From Henckelia pumila (lineage: Eukaryota > Streptophyta > Magnoliopsida > Lamiales > Gesneriaceae): a stretch of DNA of 64,000 nucleotides. The DNA lies in the NCBI RefSeq assembly GCF_033568475.1, contig NC_133121.1, positions 74,606,589-74,670,588 on the forward strand. Direction: 5' to 3'. This document shows positions 34,304 through 47,244 of the stretch, in pieces. Every line of letters starts with the position of its first letter. Within the stretch, counting starts at the first letter, position 1. The notes below the pieces were generated by a model. That model made no database searches. It worked only from the letters and a program-made list of their open reading frames with translations, and was not told the origin of the DNA. The translations under genes and the position numbers were made by a program.

Positions 34304-36405
34304 TGTGACGCCCCATTTTTATCTTAAATGAGTTTATTTGAGTTAATCGGAGATTGCAGAGTTCACAAGCCGACTTGATTTTGATCAGGGTCCTTTTTGC
34401 AAATTTTGGAAATTTCAGGGACTAAAATGCAAATTTTGAGTTTAATATATTATCTACACTTGGAAAAGACTTGACTTAGTCTTCACTTCTCCTCCTTCTT
34501 CCTCTCCATCGATTCCTTCCATTAAAGCTTGAGGAAACGCTTCTTTAAGCTTTCCAAATCCAGTCCGAGCTCGATCCGTCCGTTGGAATTTATTTCTGAA
34601 GGCAGATTATCGATCACAGCAGTGAGAGCTCTGTTATATCGTAAGTTTTTCTACGATCGGATACATTCTAGTTTTGGATGTTGTTAGAATCGTTCTAGAT
34701 TCGAGTATGTTGTTCTCTACAGAGTTCTGATCGTTTATTATCTGTCAGTTTTGAAATAGAGCGACGTTCGGATTTGTTATGATTTTTGGAAGCCATTTTT
34801 GAAAATCATGGTTTTGAGATTTGTTGGGTTTGTCTTGTTGTTGTTGTATTAGCATTGAATTGAGTTGTTATCAGTATTGAAATGCTGTCTGCGTTGCCGG
34901 TTTGTTCAGTTATAGCCGTTATGCCGTCGGTTTGAGTTTTTGGAGATTTTGAACCGTTTTTGAGTTTGAACTTGGCTTGTAAGTTGATCGTGGTTATTGA
35001 TCAATCATCTCTTATATCTGAACAGATTCGTTTGGAGTTGTCAAGCCCAGAGTTAGCAGCTGTTTGATCGTTTCAGAGAATTGGACAAAGAACGGTATAA
35101 AGATTTTTCCTTGAATCGTTGCCTTGTTGTTGTTAGATTGTGTAGTTGTTTATACAATCTCTTTTGTAGCTTATCCAGAGTTGAAGCTACTGCATTGAAA
35201 GGTAAAAGCAGTCATCGTAGCGGGATAGCATACTCGGGACTGTGGTTCTCGAGTTTTCCCTTTTGAAATCACATACTTGCATCTACACTTGTCCTAGCAT
35301 GAGGAACTTGTGTATTGTTTGATTGTATTGGGTTTTGTTAAAAGGATTATGTTTTATGTTTTTGTTATGCATTCATCTTGAGCCAATCTTGTTTCAGCGG
35401 GCAGAACCGCCCTTTTTGTTTAGACGTTTGGGAACTATGATTGAGTGGCCCAGGTCGTAGTCGTTTCGTCTGGTGCTAGCATACTCATTATAGTTGCCCA
35501 AAGTCTAGAGGAGTGAGATACGTGGCACCACCTCGATTGGGAGAGTCGGTGAGTTGTTACGTGATCTTATCCTCGGGATCCCAAAGGCACAGCAGCAATC
35601 CCTCGTTATCAGATTTGATATCCCTGTTTAAAGACATGCATTTCATTACGATGTTATTGATTTCGTTATTGTATTGAAAGCATGTTCGTTACTTGTATTA
35701 CTTGTTATGTTGCTTTTACTGGGAATGTCGTTCTCACCGATTATCCGGCTGTTGCTTTGTTTTGTATGTGTACTTGGCAACAGGTGGGGCACGAACAATT
35801 CAGAAGAGGCATGGTTAGCTTCGAGGGCAAGTAGTAGAAGTGAGACTCGGTTTAGAAGTCGAAGTAGCATGTTTATCTAGTTTAAGATTGAAGCATGTTG
35901 ATATGTTTTGTTATTCGAATTAGTTTGTATTCGGATTGTAATCTGAAATCGAAGTATGTTGTTGTTGTATTGATTTAGACTTCTGGTTGTTTTTAGGCCT
36001 TCTGAAAGCATGACTTGTTATGGCATGTTTTCCTACACCCTGTTATTGCATATGTATTTGAAGGCATGTCGGACCAAGCGCGGAATCCTTTCTTTATTTT
36101 CTGCAGCCTGAGCATTTTCTGCCCAGGCCTTCCGCGCGCGGGCGAGGCATTCCTCGCGCACGCGCGAGGCCTCCGTTGGGCCTCTGAATTGTTTGCCCGC
36201 GCGCGCGCGAGCTTGGTACCTCGCGCGGGCGCGAGCCTTTGGTTGGTCTCGGTTGTTGAAGCCCGCGCATGCGCGAGCTTGGTTCCTCGCGCGGGCGCGC
36301 GGCGTTTAAAAAAAAAAAAAAACTTTGAATTGTTTTACTCTTGGATTCTTGTTCGCTTAATTGTTGTTTAATCCAAGATTAGTGGTTTAGAATCGAGGTC
36401 TCACA
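34304..36405 (+). repeat. Gypsy 1 3' LTR
   Basis: A 2102-bp LTR from TGTGACGCCCC to GGTCTCACA. It holds a GC-rich cluster of palindromes (36126-36303, such as CTCGCGCGGGCGCGAG) and an A run about 100 bp from its end. The flank TCAGT (36406-36410) should be its TSD; the other copy lies outside the window. The short frames inside are not credible genes. Confidence 0.85.
36126..36303. repeat. CpG-rich palindromic cluster in gypsy 1 LTR
   Basis: Four or more copies of short GC palindromes built on CTCGCGCGGGCGCGAG and GCGCGCGCGAG, set in ordinary AT-rich LTR sequence. Gypsy 4 and 5 carry CGATCGAGCG-type repeats at the matching place. Confidence 0.75.
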
Positions 36406-36823
36406 TCAGTTCTACTCTCGGTGCTTCTGTTGCTTGTGGCACTGTCAGTGCTTCACTGCCTATTCTGGCAATGGAACTGTGCCAGTCTGTGTAGTCTCTC
36501 TGGTTTTCGAGGCATATCTGATAATTAAACAGATTAGTGAATAATTCAACAATATATCTCAGACCACAGTTCTGTTTCAATCTTCCTCTGATTAGCACAA
36601 TTATGCCTTTTCAAGAGATCGAGTTTGATCAAGAATCTATGCTGATTCATTCTCAATAGCACATATTTCCAAACACTTCTGGTATAAAGGCATGTAATTC
36701 GTAAAGCAATAAATAAATTCAAATCATAATCATGCTTTAAAAATACATTAATCAATCAAAAGAACTCGATCTACCTCGCTCATTCTAGTTCAGTCCAAGA
36801 ACTTACGCTCTGATACCACCTGT
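36406..36823 (-). pseudogene. Gypsy 4 leader and gag start, truncated
   Basis: On the minus strand this runs from the primer site (TGGTATCAGAGC, 36807-36818) through an AT-rich leader to the first codons of a gag. Residues VPQATEAPRVEL at the left edge match the Gag N-terminus region of gypsy 1 (VIPATEQASTEV). It is cut at 36406 by the gypsy 1 3' LTR. Too little is left to judge the coding state. Confidence 0.65.
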
Positions 36824-38665
36824 TGTGGGACCTCGTGTTGCTAATCTCAATTTAGGGCAATAAATAGAAGCTTAAATAAATAAATCAAGATCATTCAAGC
36901 AACTAACTTTTTTAAAAAACTATGCACCTCGCTCGATCGGTCAAAAGTAATCGATCAAGCGGGCAGAAAATTCCATTTCTTGGGTTTGAGCAACAATAAT
37001 AGGCCTCGCTCGATCGGTCAAACATTATCGATCGAGCGAGCATACTCTACTCGAAAATCTGCAGAATTCTGTTGCTGTCAAAAGTTGCTCAAATCATGTT
37101 TTCACAACCTATAACAATTCCAAAGCATGCTAACTCAATACCAAAAGCATGTATATACATATGATTCAAGTTCAAGTACAAGATTCTAGCTTTCTTACAT
37201 CATCTACTAGTTCAAAGTCTAGCTAAAAGCATAAATACAAAACATGTCCAAAGTGCATCTCAAAACAACTAAAACATGCCAAAAGTATTCTATCATGCTT
37301 GCAAGGCTTCTAACTACATCATTCAGCTACAACAACCAGATTCCACACTTCTAGACTCTCTCTCGAGCTACCCACGTCGATTCTGGCCAGCTCCTGCCCC
37401 ATCTGTTTTCATGCACACATACGAAACAAGACAACAGTCGGAAACATCCGGTGAGAATATAATTCTCTGTATAATAAACATATACATGCGTTAAATATAA
37501 AATCATATCGACTCAAAACATTTCAATTCAAGAATAGAGTAATATAACGCATAAATAAAGAATTGATTCCTATCAAACTTTGCCATCAAGATTCGTATAC
37601 GATCTGGACATGGATATTCATCTATCGTCGTCCCATCGGACTAGAAAATAAGTCGCATCAGACCTTGGCATAAGAATCAGTTCATATCTCATATCATATC
37701 ATATCAAATAAAGATCCACTACTTGAAATGGATCGACAACATCAATAATAAACAATAAAGCAAGTATGTGGTTTATCGGGATAACTCGAGAAGCTTCATT
37801 CTCGAGTTTCAAGTCCCTGACTCTCGATGTTGTCTTATACCTTCTCGTTTCTTCTCGGATTGTAGACGCTTCAAATTTCAAACAATTCTTCCTCAGTTCG
37901 AATTCAAGGTTCTCGAGTCGCTCAATATCTTGTCAAAGCTGAAATTGAAGTATTCATAAAAAATATATATCAGCAAGACATTCAATCACGTTCAGCTCAA
38001 TAAATCAATATTCAAACTTGAACAATTCGTGAACCGGCGGCGTAACAACTGAAAATCGTTAACCAAAACAATATCAAATCCAAACCCACAACTCAATACG
38101 CTACATAACAGCACAAATATATCATCAACCATCAATATCACACGTCCAAACCCAAATTTGAAAAGATAGGATTTTTGAAAATGCTTCAATAAAGCATATC
38201 AAATTTAAACGACGTTCTTTCTTCGATCCGTCTTCGAATAACCAAACGATGCTAGCTCATAACCGCATATAATCAATAAGAATAAAATTTCATCATATCT
38301 TCAAAAATTAAATGATGATAGAACTTAAGAAAATATATACCAGAACAAAGATCTCAGCGCCGTGATCACATATATATAAGTGATTCTGAATTCTGACGGC
38401 CGGATATCGAAGAATCGGAGCTTTTAAAAGATGAAAATGGTGTGAAGGTTGTCTCGGTTCTTCTTCCTCTCTTCTTACTATGCTTACACGTTGAAATGAT
38501 TATAATAAGCAAGTGGAAGAAGATATATATAAGCATAGTGCAGTTTAGTCCCTGATAAGTTTAGTGATCTGCAATTCAGTCCTCGACAAATCTTTTAATT
38601 CAATTTCAATATATTCTCAAATTAAATAATCTTTGATCATCATTAAATAATTTTGGGGCTTTACA
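36824..38665 (-). repeat. Gypsy 4 5' LTR
   Basis: 1842 bp. The minus strand starts TGTAAAGCCCC at 38665 and ends GGTCCCACA at 36824, five bases from the primer site. It carries CGATCGAGCG-type palindromes at 36925-37045 and the shared CCGGCGGCGTAAC box near 38033. It interrupts gypsy 5 on its right. Confidence 0.82.
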
Positions 38666-39599
38666 GACACCAACATGAATCTCAGACTGGTTCAGTTTTG
38701 ACTTTTCTTCATCGAATTCTGACAATCGAATCAAATCTCTGAACGATTTTGATCTTCTCAATCAATTCTGATTCGGCTCGTAAGCAAAGTTCTGATAGAC
38801 CTCCTATCTGCTTTGAATTCTAAACCGGAAGTGCCATATTCATCAATCAAGGAGAATGTCGATAGTATATAAAATAAAAACATATCTTTCGGCTCAGAGC
38901 ATCAGCTGCTGCATACAATCTCTCCAGATAGAATGGATTTCCAATCGGAAATTCCTTGGTACATCTAATCATCTTCTCTTTCTCATACCCAGTCTGTACG
39001 GTGAAACCAGTACTACAGCTTCCAAGATCAGGAAGATTACGGAAATCTCCTCATAAGAAAATAGATACCAGATCTTCTAATCAATAAGATGGCTACGAGC
39101 TCAAAATTCAGAATCAGACATTGCGTCTCGAGCATCTTTAGCTGTTTCGATGCTCATGTTATAAGTAACTCTTATGGACACTAATATACCTCAAATCTCA
39201 ATAAGAAAAAGTGCAAGCACCGTAAGGTCATCAATACAGAAGAAGTGAAAGAATAATGAAGCGCTGATCAATCTCTTCTTCAATAAATTAGAACTGATCT
39301 CATAAGATTAAGTCCAGACAGAAGAACATATTCTGCTGAGTAATTTGCTTCACAACAATAATAATTCCCTCGATAAATCAGGGATAGAACTCGAACATCT
39401 TCTATCTAATGTAAGGATGTCATTCTAGATCAATTCATATCAGTCTGATCTTGAGGTGATGAACATAAATTCCACCTCCAGATAATATGATTGAGTAAGG
39501 ACAACTCGATTCAATCAGAATTCAGACGTCGATAGGATATCATATGACCGCTCAGCATGCAATTCTGCAAACAACTCTCCAAGAATCTGAAAGTTCAGT
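38666..39599 (-). pseudogene. Gypsy 5 Pol remnant: reverse transcriptase end and RNase H
   Basis: Heavily decayed minus-strand Pol, recognised by alignment with gypsy 1 rather than by a frame. From right to left it shows the region after the FIDD motif. A stretch matching QLTQKN.FVWT then ISYASKQLK follows (about 39100-39350). Next come the KIW.HYL block (about 39060-39095) and AADALSRKI (about 38888-38910). Many C-to-T and G-to-A changes, stops and small deletions are present. It resumes the sequence interrupted by the solo LTR and is cut off by gypsy 4. Confidence 0.8.
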
Positions 39600-42500
39600 T
39601 GTGACGGCTAAAATCCAATCTACTAAATCGTATGGATTAAATTAAATAAATATTAGGATTATTATTTTTATGTTTAATTGGTTTAAATTCTTTATTTGAA
39701 TTATGTGCTAATAAAATATTTTACTATTTATTCAAATGATTTTTATTGCACTAACTATTTAATTAATAGTTTTAATTGTTTAAGTTTAATTGTCTAATTG
39801 ATTTTATAGTGCAATTCAAATTTGTTTTAAACATTTTAAAGGTTTAAGGTTGCATATTTAAATGATTTTAATTTTTAATTGTTTAGTTTATTCTCTTAAA
39901 TGATTTTAATGGTTCAGAACTGTTTAGCTTATTTGGTTCAATATTTTCGAGTGTCCAACTTATTTATTTTAAATAACTTAAGTTTAGCGATTAGTTATTT
40001 TAAATCATTTTAAATGTCTAGCTTATTTATATAAATCCTTTTTATTTGTCCAAATCATTTTAAAGGTTTTGGACTTGCTATTCAAGTCTTTCTTTTTATT
40101 TGTCCAAATAATTTTAAAGGTTTTTATTTCTGCTTGGGTATTTATTTAATTTGTTTTTAAACGTTTGTCTAGTTTGTTTAAATTATTTTAAATCGCTCTG
40201 TTCGGTATTTAAATATTTTACTTGTTATCGTGACATTAGAATATTTAAAGTGTTTAATTCCTGGATTTTCAAGCTTGTACTTTTATTTAGTGCGATTAAA
40301 TTGTAGTCCTAATTGCTAGTTTTGATTTAGCACTTTTTAAAGTGTGTTTCACTTTTTCATGAAATTTTCAACATTTACATTCTTTTTCGAGTGTTACCTA
40401 ATCTAGCACTTGGACTCAAGATTTAATCTTAGCCACAAAAAACTCACACCACACACTAAACACTCACAACACATGCACACACACACTCAAACACACACAA
40501 GCGCCGACTTCCTGTTCTTCAAAGAAACCTGCGCAATCCATTGTTTCTTCTTCATTTGAGCTCTTTAATCTCCATTTATTCTCCGTCAAGTTGTTCCTAG
40601 GTAGTTGGTTGAGGTTCTTGAGCTCATTTATAGCTTGATTTTTTTAGCTCAATCGAGCAACACCATTTCCCAAGTGATCGGCCGCAGCGAGCTTCGATAT
40701 TTTTCGATTTTGTTTTTTTTTATTCTAGCATAGGCAAGGATATGATCCCTTCTTTTCTTTTCACCATGTAGATTATAACATCTTGTGCTTGAATTTCTTG
40801 AAATTTCGAAAATGTATATACATAAATGTGCTCTGTTTTGTTCAAAATTTCTGTGTAGAATTTTTGGTGCATTCATGCTTGTGGTTTCGAGAATTTAGTC
40901 TTTGATTGTGAGGAATGAATGATGTTTTGCATTTATAAGATGTGGTCATGATAGGTTCGATAAGAATTCGGAAATTTCAGTTTTGGTGTTCCTAACATTT
41001 GGTTCGAGATTATGGTGTTCTTCGTGTTCTTCAAAATCACTTCAAAAATTTACATGGCATTGGTATGTTCAATGATGCCATTTATATATCTGAAAATTTC
41101 AGATTTTTGTGTGCCTTGTGATGTTTGAATTTTTCAGAAGTTTGGTTATAGCATTTGGTTCAAAATTTCCAGAATTTGTTACCTTGGCTCGTGTGTTCAA
41201 ATTTTTAGATTTTATGCATAAATTGGTTCAAAAACTTGGTGTTTCATTGTGTTGATTTGGATGGTGAATTAGGGACCTACCATGGGTGATATGTAGTTCA
41301 CATGGTAGGGTTAGGATTGCTTGAAGTTGGCTAGAAGGTTTGGTTTGAGGGACGTTAGAATTGGAAAGGAAATGGGCTCGGTTTTGATGATTGATTGGGG
41401 GCTGTTGTTGAGCTGTTTAATGCATGAGAAGGGGCCGGTCATGGGGTGGGAGTGAGTCTAAGCATTTGGTCATGGTCCTAGCTTATTGGTTTGGAAGAAG
41501 GGAGTCAAATAGCTAAAGTTTTGATTGAATATAGAACTAAGACATGTGCAGAATTATAGCAAAGACGTGCTTGCTATCCGGAAACTAGTTTTAAAACAGG
41601 GGTTAAACTCGGGTTTTGGTTAAGGGCTCGGGTCTGGAATTAGTCTAAGATGTTAGGATTATTTTGGTTCAAGCGGGAATCAATTCGATTAAGTTTGCAT
41701 TGAGTTTTAGATTTTTAATTTATAAGGTGCATAATTAATATTTAAGCTAAGGGGATGTTGCCCGGAATTTGTTTTTTTTTTGTTAAATGATCGCTAAGGA
41801 AATAAATCCCGAGTATGATTTTTCTACTTAGTTTTAAGTGTCTTGGAGTCGTGGTTTCAAGAGAAATCCCATTTGATTAAGAATCAAGCAAGCTATAATT
41901 TTACGGGCAAACAACTCGAATTTTATCTTAAGTGCAAATTATGGGTTAAATTTTCATCATTTGGTTTGGTTCCTAAATCACCATCCCGGTCATTCTTGTG
42001 TGAGTCATATGCATGATTATCGATCAACATTTACATGTACATCATATTTGCATATGAATGCTAAGTCTCATATTTATGAATGAAAGAAAGTATTTTACGA
42101 ACGAAGTGAGATGATTGTGACTACAGTAAATTTCATGTGTTTGGACGGGCTGGGAGACATCTTAGCTTCCCTTACCAAAGTTCATGTGTATAGATGAGTT
42201 AGGAGAAATCTTGGATTCCCATATCAACCATAGGGCAAGACGGGTTTGATGTTATACTGACTTCCTTGCGGCATAGTGCACTACAGCCATGATCATGATC
42301 GAAACCCACATAGTCACAATCCAAGGATCTAATTTCACAGTTTCAGTTCAAGTCATTTATATACATGTTCAGTACAGTATATTCAGTTTCATTGTTTCAT
42401 GTTTGACTTAGCCATGCATATGTTACATTCATATTCACGTCATTTATTCAGAAATTATTTATTTATGTTTAAGGGCACAAAAGTATTTTATTACAAGTTA

Positions 42501-43004
42501 TTTTTAATCTGCCTGTGCTTGTATTTATGTAGTACTCGTTATCCTCCCCCATATACTTGCTGAGTCTTTTAGGCTCACTATACTTCTTGTTTTCAGGTGA
42601 GAAGTATACTGAGGGGCAGGACTATCGAGTGGATTTCGATGCGAGCACGACACATCCCTCCGACCTATGCCAATCTTCCGCAATAGTAGTTCAATTTTTA
42701 ATGCTTTAAAGTCTCTTAGCTTGTTAGTTGGATCAATGTAATGAAAAGACTCATATAATTGGCATGTACATATCAGATTTTTTCGATTTATGGATGTTTG
42801 AAAGTCGTAAATCTTTCTTGGGTTTTCGTTCTTTCTTTTCTTGATCTAGTTTATTTAGTATCGTCGGTTGGTTTATTTTTTTAAAAAAAAATTGTTGTCT
42901 GTGTCAGGTGGGTTGTCATTTAAATAATTAGGTCATGCCGAAAATTTTTGAAAATCCGTATTTTTATTTAGTTATTAATTATAAGAAATTTAAAGGTCTT
43001 TACA
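39600..43004 (+). mobile_element. Solo LTR, 3.4 kb, inserted in gypsy 5
   Basis: One LTR-like sequence from TGTGACGGCTAAAATCC to GGTCTTTACA with TCAGT on both sides (39595-39599 and 43005-43009). No primer site, polypurine tract or coding region touches either end, so it is a solo LTR left by recombination between two LTRs. Joining its flanks restores the reverse transcriptase of gypsy 5. It holds a CA-rich stretch (40447-40502) and a GGCTCACTATACTT block near 42573 also seen in the right-hand LTR G. Orientation is set from that block. Confidence 0.9.
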
Positions 43005-43470
43005 TCAGTACAACTCTTCGAAAGGATAAGAATTCATCAATAAGAATAATCACAAATCCATCTAAATATATATGGAAGATTCGGCTCCTAAAATTCAAGC
43101 CACTGCAGGAGCATTGGCAAGTCACACGGAAAGACAAAAATTCAAGCGACCATTCCTCGTTATGAGTCCGGTCTTAGGAAGATGATATTTGGATCTCAAT
43201 TCCAAGCTGAAGTCAATCTGACGAATCGGAATCAAACCAACCTTTGGCCATCCCCTTAAGTTGGTACACTACTAACCGAATTCGACGTTCATCGGTGTAG
43301 TCAAGAGAATCAAACAACTGATCGATTTCTTTTATCCAATTCTTGCACTCCACAGTATTCTCATTATCTTCAGATTCGGTGGGTTAAACGACTGAAATCT
43401 CATCAAAAGTGCTTCCATCGGTGTCGGAGTGACATTCATTCTTTCAGTTGCAGAACAAAACTGTTCGTTT
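43005..43470 (-). pseudogene. Gypsy 5 gag fused to reverse transcriptase by deletion
   Basis: The minus strand reads a decayed gag at about 43200-43450 (MEALL.RFQSFNPP, EIDQLFDSLDYTDERRIR) that matches gypsy 1 Gag. It then passes, near 43190-43200, into reverse transcriptase sequence: DVPKT and GHFEF, then YLDGFVII and the decayed catalytic site, LIDE where FIDD is expected (about 43020-43035). The Gag C-terminus, zinc knuckle and protease are missing between them. Frameshifts and stops are frequent. Confidence 0.83.
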
Positions 43471-43831
43471 GGGGTTCACTCTTCTGAATATTTCCTATTC
43501 AAAAATTCATCGAGGAAACATATCTCAATTTCAAGAGAATTAGGGCACAAATATCTCATTCTCAATCATCTCGTGTCCCTAATCTCCATTCAAAGAATTT
43601 CATTCCATCTCAGGAATAATCAAGTTTGCAATTATAATATATCATGATTTATAATTTAAATCACATAATCATGTAATTCAAATAATTCATGGAATAATAA
43701 AGCAAGCTCACATGACATTTAAATAATCAATTAAATAACTCAATCACATGCGAGAATTCAGATCATGCGGACTCGATCTATTCCGCTCACTCTAATACAA
43801 TCCAAGATCTTTTCGCTTCGATACCATTTAA
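43471..43831 (-). other. Gypsy 5 leader and decayed primer site
   Basis: AT-rich leader between gag remnant and LTR. The primer site at 43815-43826 is degenerate (TGGTATCGAAGC on the minus strand instead of TGGTATCAGAGC). Confidence 0.7.
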
Positions 43832-45879
43832 TGTGAGACCTCGGTTCTAATCATCTAATCTCGAATACTTAAAACAATAAGCTAAGATAAACCAATAGAT
43901 AAGTCAATTAAAAAAATTTATTTTTCAAAGAAAAAGGGGTTACCGATCGAGCGGGCAAAACTCTGCCCGAAACTCCAGGGCCTTCTTGCTCGATCGACAA
44001 AAAGTTACCGATCGAGCGAGAAAAGTTCTGTCTCACTTAAAGGGGCTCCTCGCTTGATCGGTAACTTTCTGCCGATCGAGCGGACCCTGCTCTGAACAAA
44101 ATAATCAGAAGTTGCTCTCATGCTCATCTTCTCCTACTCAATCTAGTCAAAACCAAATAAGGTCTTAATTCATGCAACAACAACATGTAGACAACAATAT
44201 TCGAATTATCGATACAACGAGTTCCAACCCAAGATGAGTTCTAACATGCTTCAAGTACAACAAAAGTTTGACATGCTTCAAAGAATAAACTAGATTGACA
44301 TGCTTTTCAACTTCTAAACCAAAGTACCACTCCTATCCCTCGATCTCGATGCTAACCAAGTCTCCTCTGACTCGATCCTGCCCCACCTATTGCCAAGTAC
44401 ACATACAAAACAAAGAAACAGTCGGATGACTCTGGTGAGAATGATACTCTCAGTAAAAGCAACATAACATGGAATAACAAGTAATATCTCAATAACATGA
44501 TATAAAGACAAAATATTCAATGATAATACGAATGAAATGCATGTATTTAAAACCGGGATATCAACTCTGATAATCAAGGAATTTCTGTTATTCTTTTGGG
44601 ATCCCGAGGATGAGATCACGTAACAACTCACTGACTCTCCCGATCGAGGTGGCGTCCCGTATCTCCATCCTCTAGAATTTGGTGCGATTACAAGGAATAT
44701 GCTGACACTAGGTGAACCTCTACACCCAGGCCACTCGAATATAGCCCCCAAATCGTCTAAAATAAAAGAGCCGTTCTGCCCGCTGAAATCAAAGATTTAG
44801 GCTCAAGATGAATTCATATAGAAACGAAATGCATTAAAACATAATTCAATTAATAACAAGAGTTCAATCAACAAAATACAAGTTCCCACTCTAGAACAAG
44901 TATTGATGCAAGTATGTGATTAAGGGAAAACTCAAGAACAATCTGTCTTGAGTGTTCTATCTTGCTTAAACGATGTCTGCTTGTACCTTTTTGATTCAAA
45001 AGCTCCAACTCTAGATAAGCTACAATAAGAGATTATATCAAAATCTATTCAACCAATAATTCAAACGATAAAGGTAAAAATCATTACCGCTCTTCGACTA
45101 ACTCTTCGACGATTCGAATCCTGCTAACTCTGGGCTCAACAATCTTCAAACCAATCTGAACGAAGATATAAGCAATCCAATATCAATCCATTCAATAAAA
45201 AACCATTCAAAAACTTAATTCCAACTTTTAAAATCCAAAAATTCAAACCGGCGGCATAACGGCTATAATCTGATCAATCGAAAACCACAAACATCAATTT
45301 AACAATCCAAAACAACTCCCAAAATCAATAATCCAACTAAAACAACACAATTCCAACAAATCTAGAAACCCAAATTTTCGTATATACTTCCAAAAATTAT
45401 AACAAATCCGAACGACGTTCTTTTTCCGATCCAACTTCAATTATACGATCTATCTTAGCTCAAGAACAACATAACCGAATTTAAACAAATTTTGACAACA
45501 TCCCAAAATAAAAGTATATTGGATTGAAGAAAAACTTAGGGTAGAATGGAGCTCTCTCAGCCGTGATCACGAATCTACCTTCAGATTGAATTTCTATCAG
45601 ACGGATCGAGCACGAGAAGAAATCAGAAAGCTTGTAGATGGCGTTTTAATGGAGGATCGGCCAAGGAAGAAAGAGAGGAAATAGTGACTCACGTTCAAAA
45701 TCCCTTTATAATCACAAGACTTGGTCAAAATCTCCACATTTGCACTTTGGTCCCTAAATTCTTCAAAAGTTGCAATTCAGTCCCTTATCAAAAACCAATT
45801 AAATCCTAGAATTTCATAATCTCTGATTATCCATCTTAATCTCCTAAAATCTCGATTAGGCTAATTTTGGGGTGTTACA
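43832..45879 (-). repeat. Gypsy 5 5' LTR
   Basis: 2048 bp. The minus strand starts TGTAACACCCC and ends GGTCTCACA. It carries CGATCGAGCG-type palindromes (43940-44092) and the CCGGCGGCATAAC box near 45248. It interrupts the gypsy 6 3' LTR; TSD expected TCAAC (45880-45884). Confidence 0.85.
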
Positions 45880-47244
45880 TCAACTAAACCAATTAGATCA
45901 AGTAAATCATATAAGATCAAGCAAGAACAACTAAACATGCATGTATGTGATTTAATAAACTCGAAAACCAACACGTTCTCGAGTTATTATACCTGTCGAG
46001 GATAATGTCGAATCATAACTTTTTCTTGATTCAAATCTCTGAAACTCTAGCAACTCTAGATCAAACACAAGTTGTCCAAATTCTGCACTTCAATCAAAAT
46101 CTGCTCATATTTCTCTTGCTAATCCAATGTCTAGTTGCTCCCAACTTGGATACAACTTCAAGTAATTCGTACTCATAAACTTCACTTAGATATTTTCCAA
46201 CTCAAGTCTGAAATGAAGTGTTTACAACTCAAGTATTATCATTCAATATCATCTAAATCTCACAAATTCTTAACAACTTCAAGACTTGATAAAAGCACCG
46301 GAATTCAACCGAAGACATACCGATTTTGAAACCGTAAATCTTACCAAATCTGAACTTGATTCACAAAACATTATTACAAAATTCTATGAATAATATAATC
46401 TTCATTCCATCAAGAATATTTTGAAACCAACACATACATTTTTCAGAAATTCAACAAATGACAACCGACGGCGTAAGGGCTTGAATTCAATAATTCCAAA
46501 AGCATTAACAATATCTTATCAATCATTTAAACAGTCCATATTTTCATAATTTCAAAAATTATACAAAAAATCAAAAACATGTTCAAACGAAGATCTTTTC
46601 TCGATCCGACTAAGATATGTTATCGTAGTATATACTAGAACACATTTATACAATAAAATCTTAATTCTAACAACATCTCAAAATTAAAACATGGTATAAT
46701 TTAGCAAAGCTTACGTCAAAGTGTAGCACTCAAAGCCGTGATCGCAAATATACAATCAATTTGAAATTCTACCGGCCGAATGAATTTCTGTAAAAAAATG
46801 AAATGAACGAAAAATAGCTTGAAAGCTTTCTTATCTATCCTCTGCATCTTCTAGGCTGAATCAAGAATGAATTAAATGCAATTCTAATATAGAAGGCCAC
46901 GTGCGATTCCCACTTGCAAGTGCTTAATTTCACCTAGGTCCTTGAGCTCTTCTTTATTTGAAATTAGGTCCTTAATCAATCTTTTGCCTCTAATTAAATC
47001 CTTTTTATTCCAACTCATAAATTAAATCATAAATCCCATAAATATTCAACCAAAATATTTTATTCTTTTAATTTAAGAATCCCGGAATTTAAATCTCAAA
47101 TATCCGTAAATTCTCAAATTAAATATTTTTGGCTTAGAAATTAAATCTCTAATTTCCATAAATTTCCAAATAAATTTTTTTCCAAATTCGAAATTTAAAT
47201 CTCAAATTCCGTAATTAATAACTTAGTATTTTCCGGGCCTTACA
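45880..47244 (-). repeat. Gypsy 6 3' LTR, truncated
   Basis: On the minus strand it starts TGTAAGGCCCGG at 47244, right after a polypurine tract, and runs left until gypsy 5 interrupts it. It shares the CGACGGCGTAAG box (about 46468) and general layout with gypsy 4 and 5. At least 1365 bp remain. Confidence 0.78.

Larger units (their letters stand above)
10293..36405 (+). mobile_element. Gypsy 1, chromodomain Ty3/gypsy element split by copia B
   Basis: A plus-strand chromovirus. Leader and Gag-Pol run from 10293 to 14568; the last part of Pol and the 3' LTR run from 33619 to 36405. The intervening 19 kb is copia B, flanked by AGAAA at 14564-14568 and 33614-33618. Joining the flanks restores one frame through the integrase C-terminus (GKKC then RSPLFWDD). 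Its LTR resembles those of gypsy 4, 5 and 6, all sharing the TGTRACRCCCC start and a conserved CCGGCGGCGTAAC-like box. Confidence 0.92.

Noticed and set aside
36015-36371. 118-codon plus-strand frame rich in alanine and arginine
   Set aside because: It spans the GC palindromic cluster of the gypsy 1 LTR and the A run; no homology is recognised.
40447-40502. CA-rich microsatellite as a separate feature
   Set aside because: A short irregular run inside the 3.4-kb solo LTR; noted there only.
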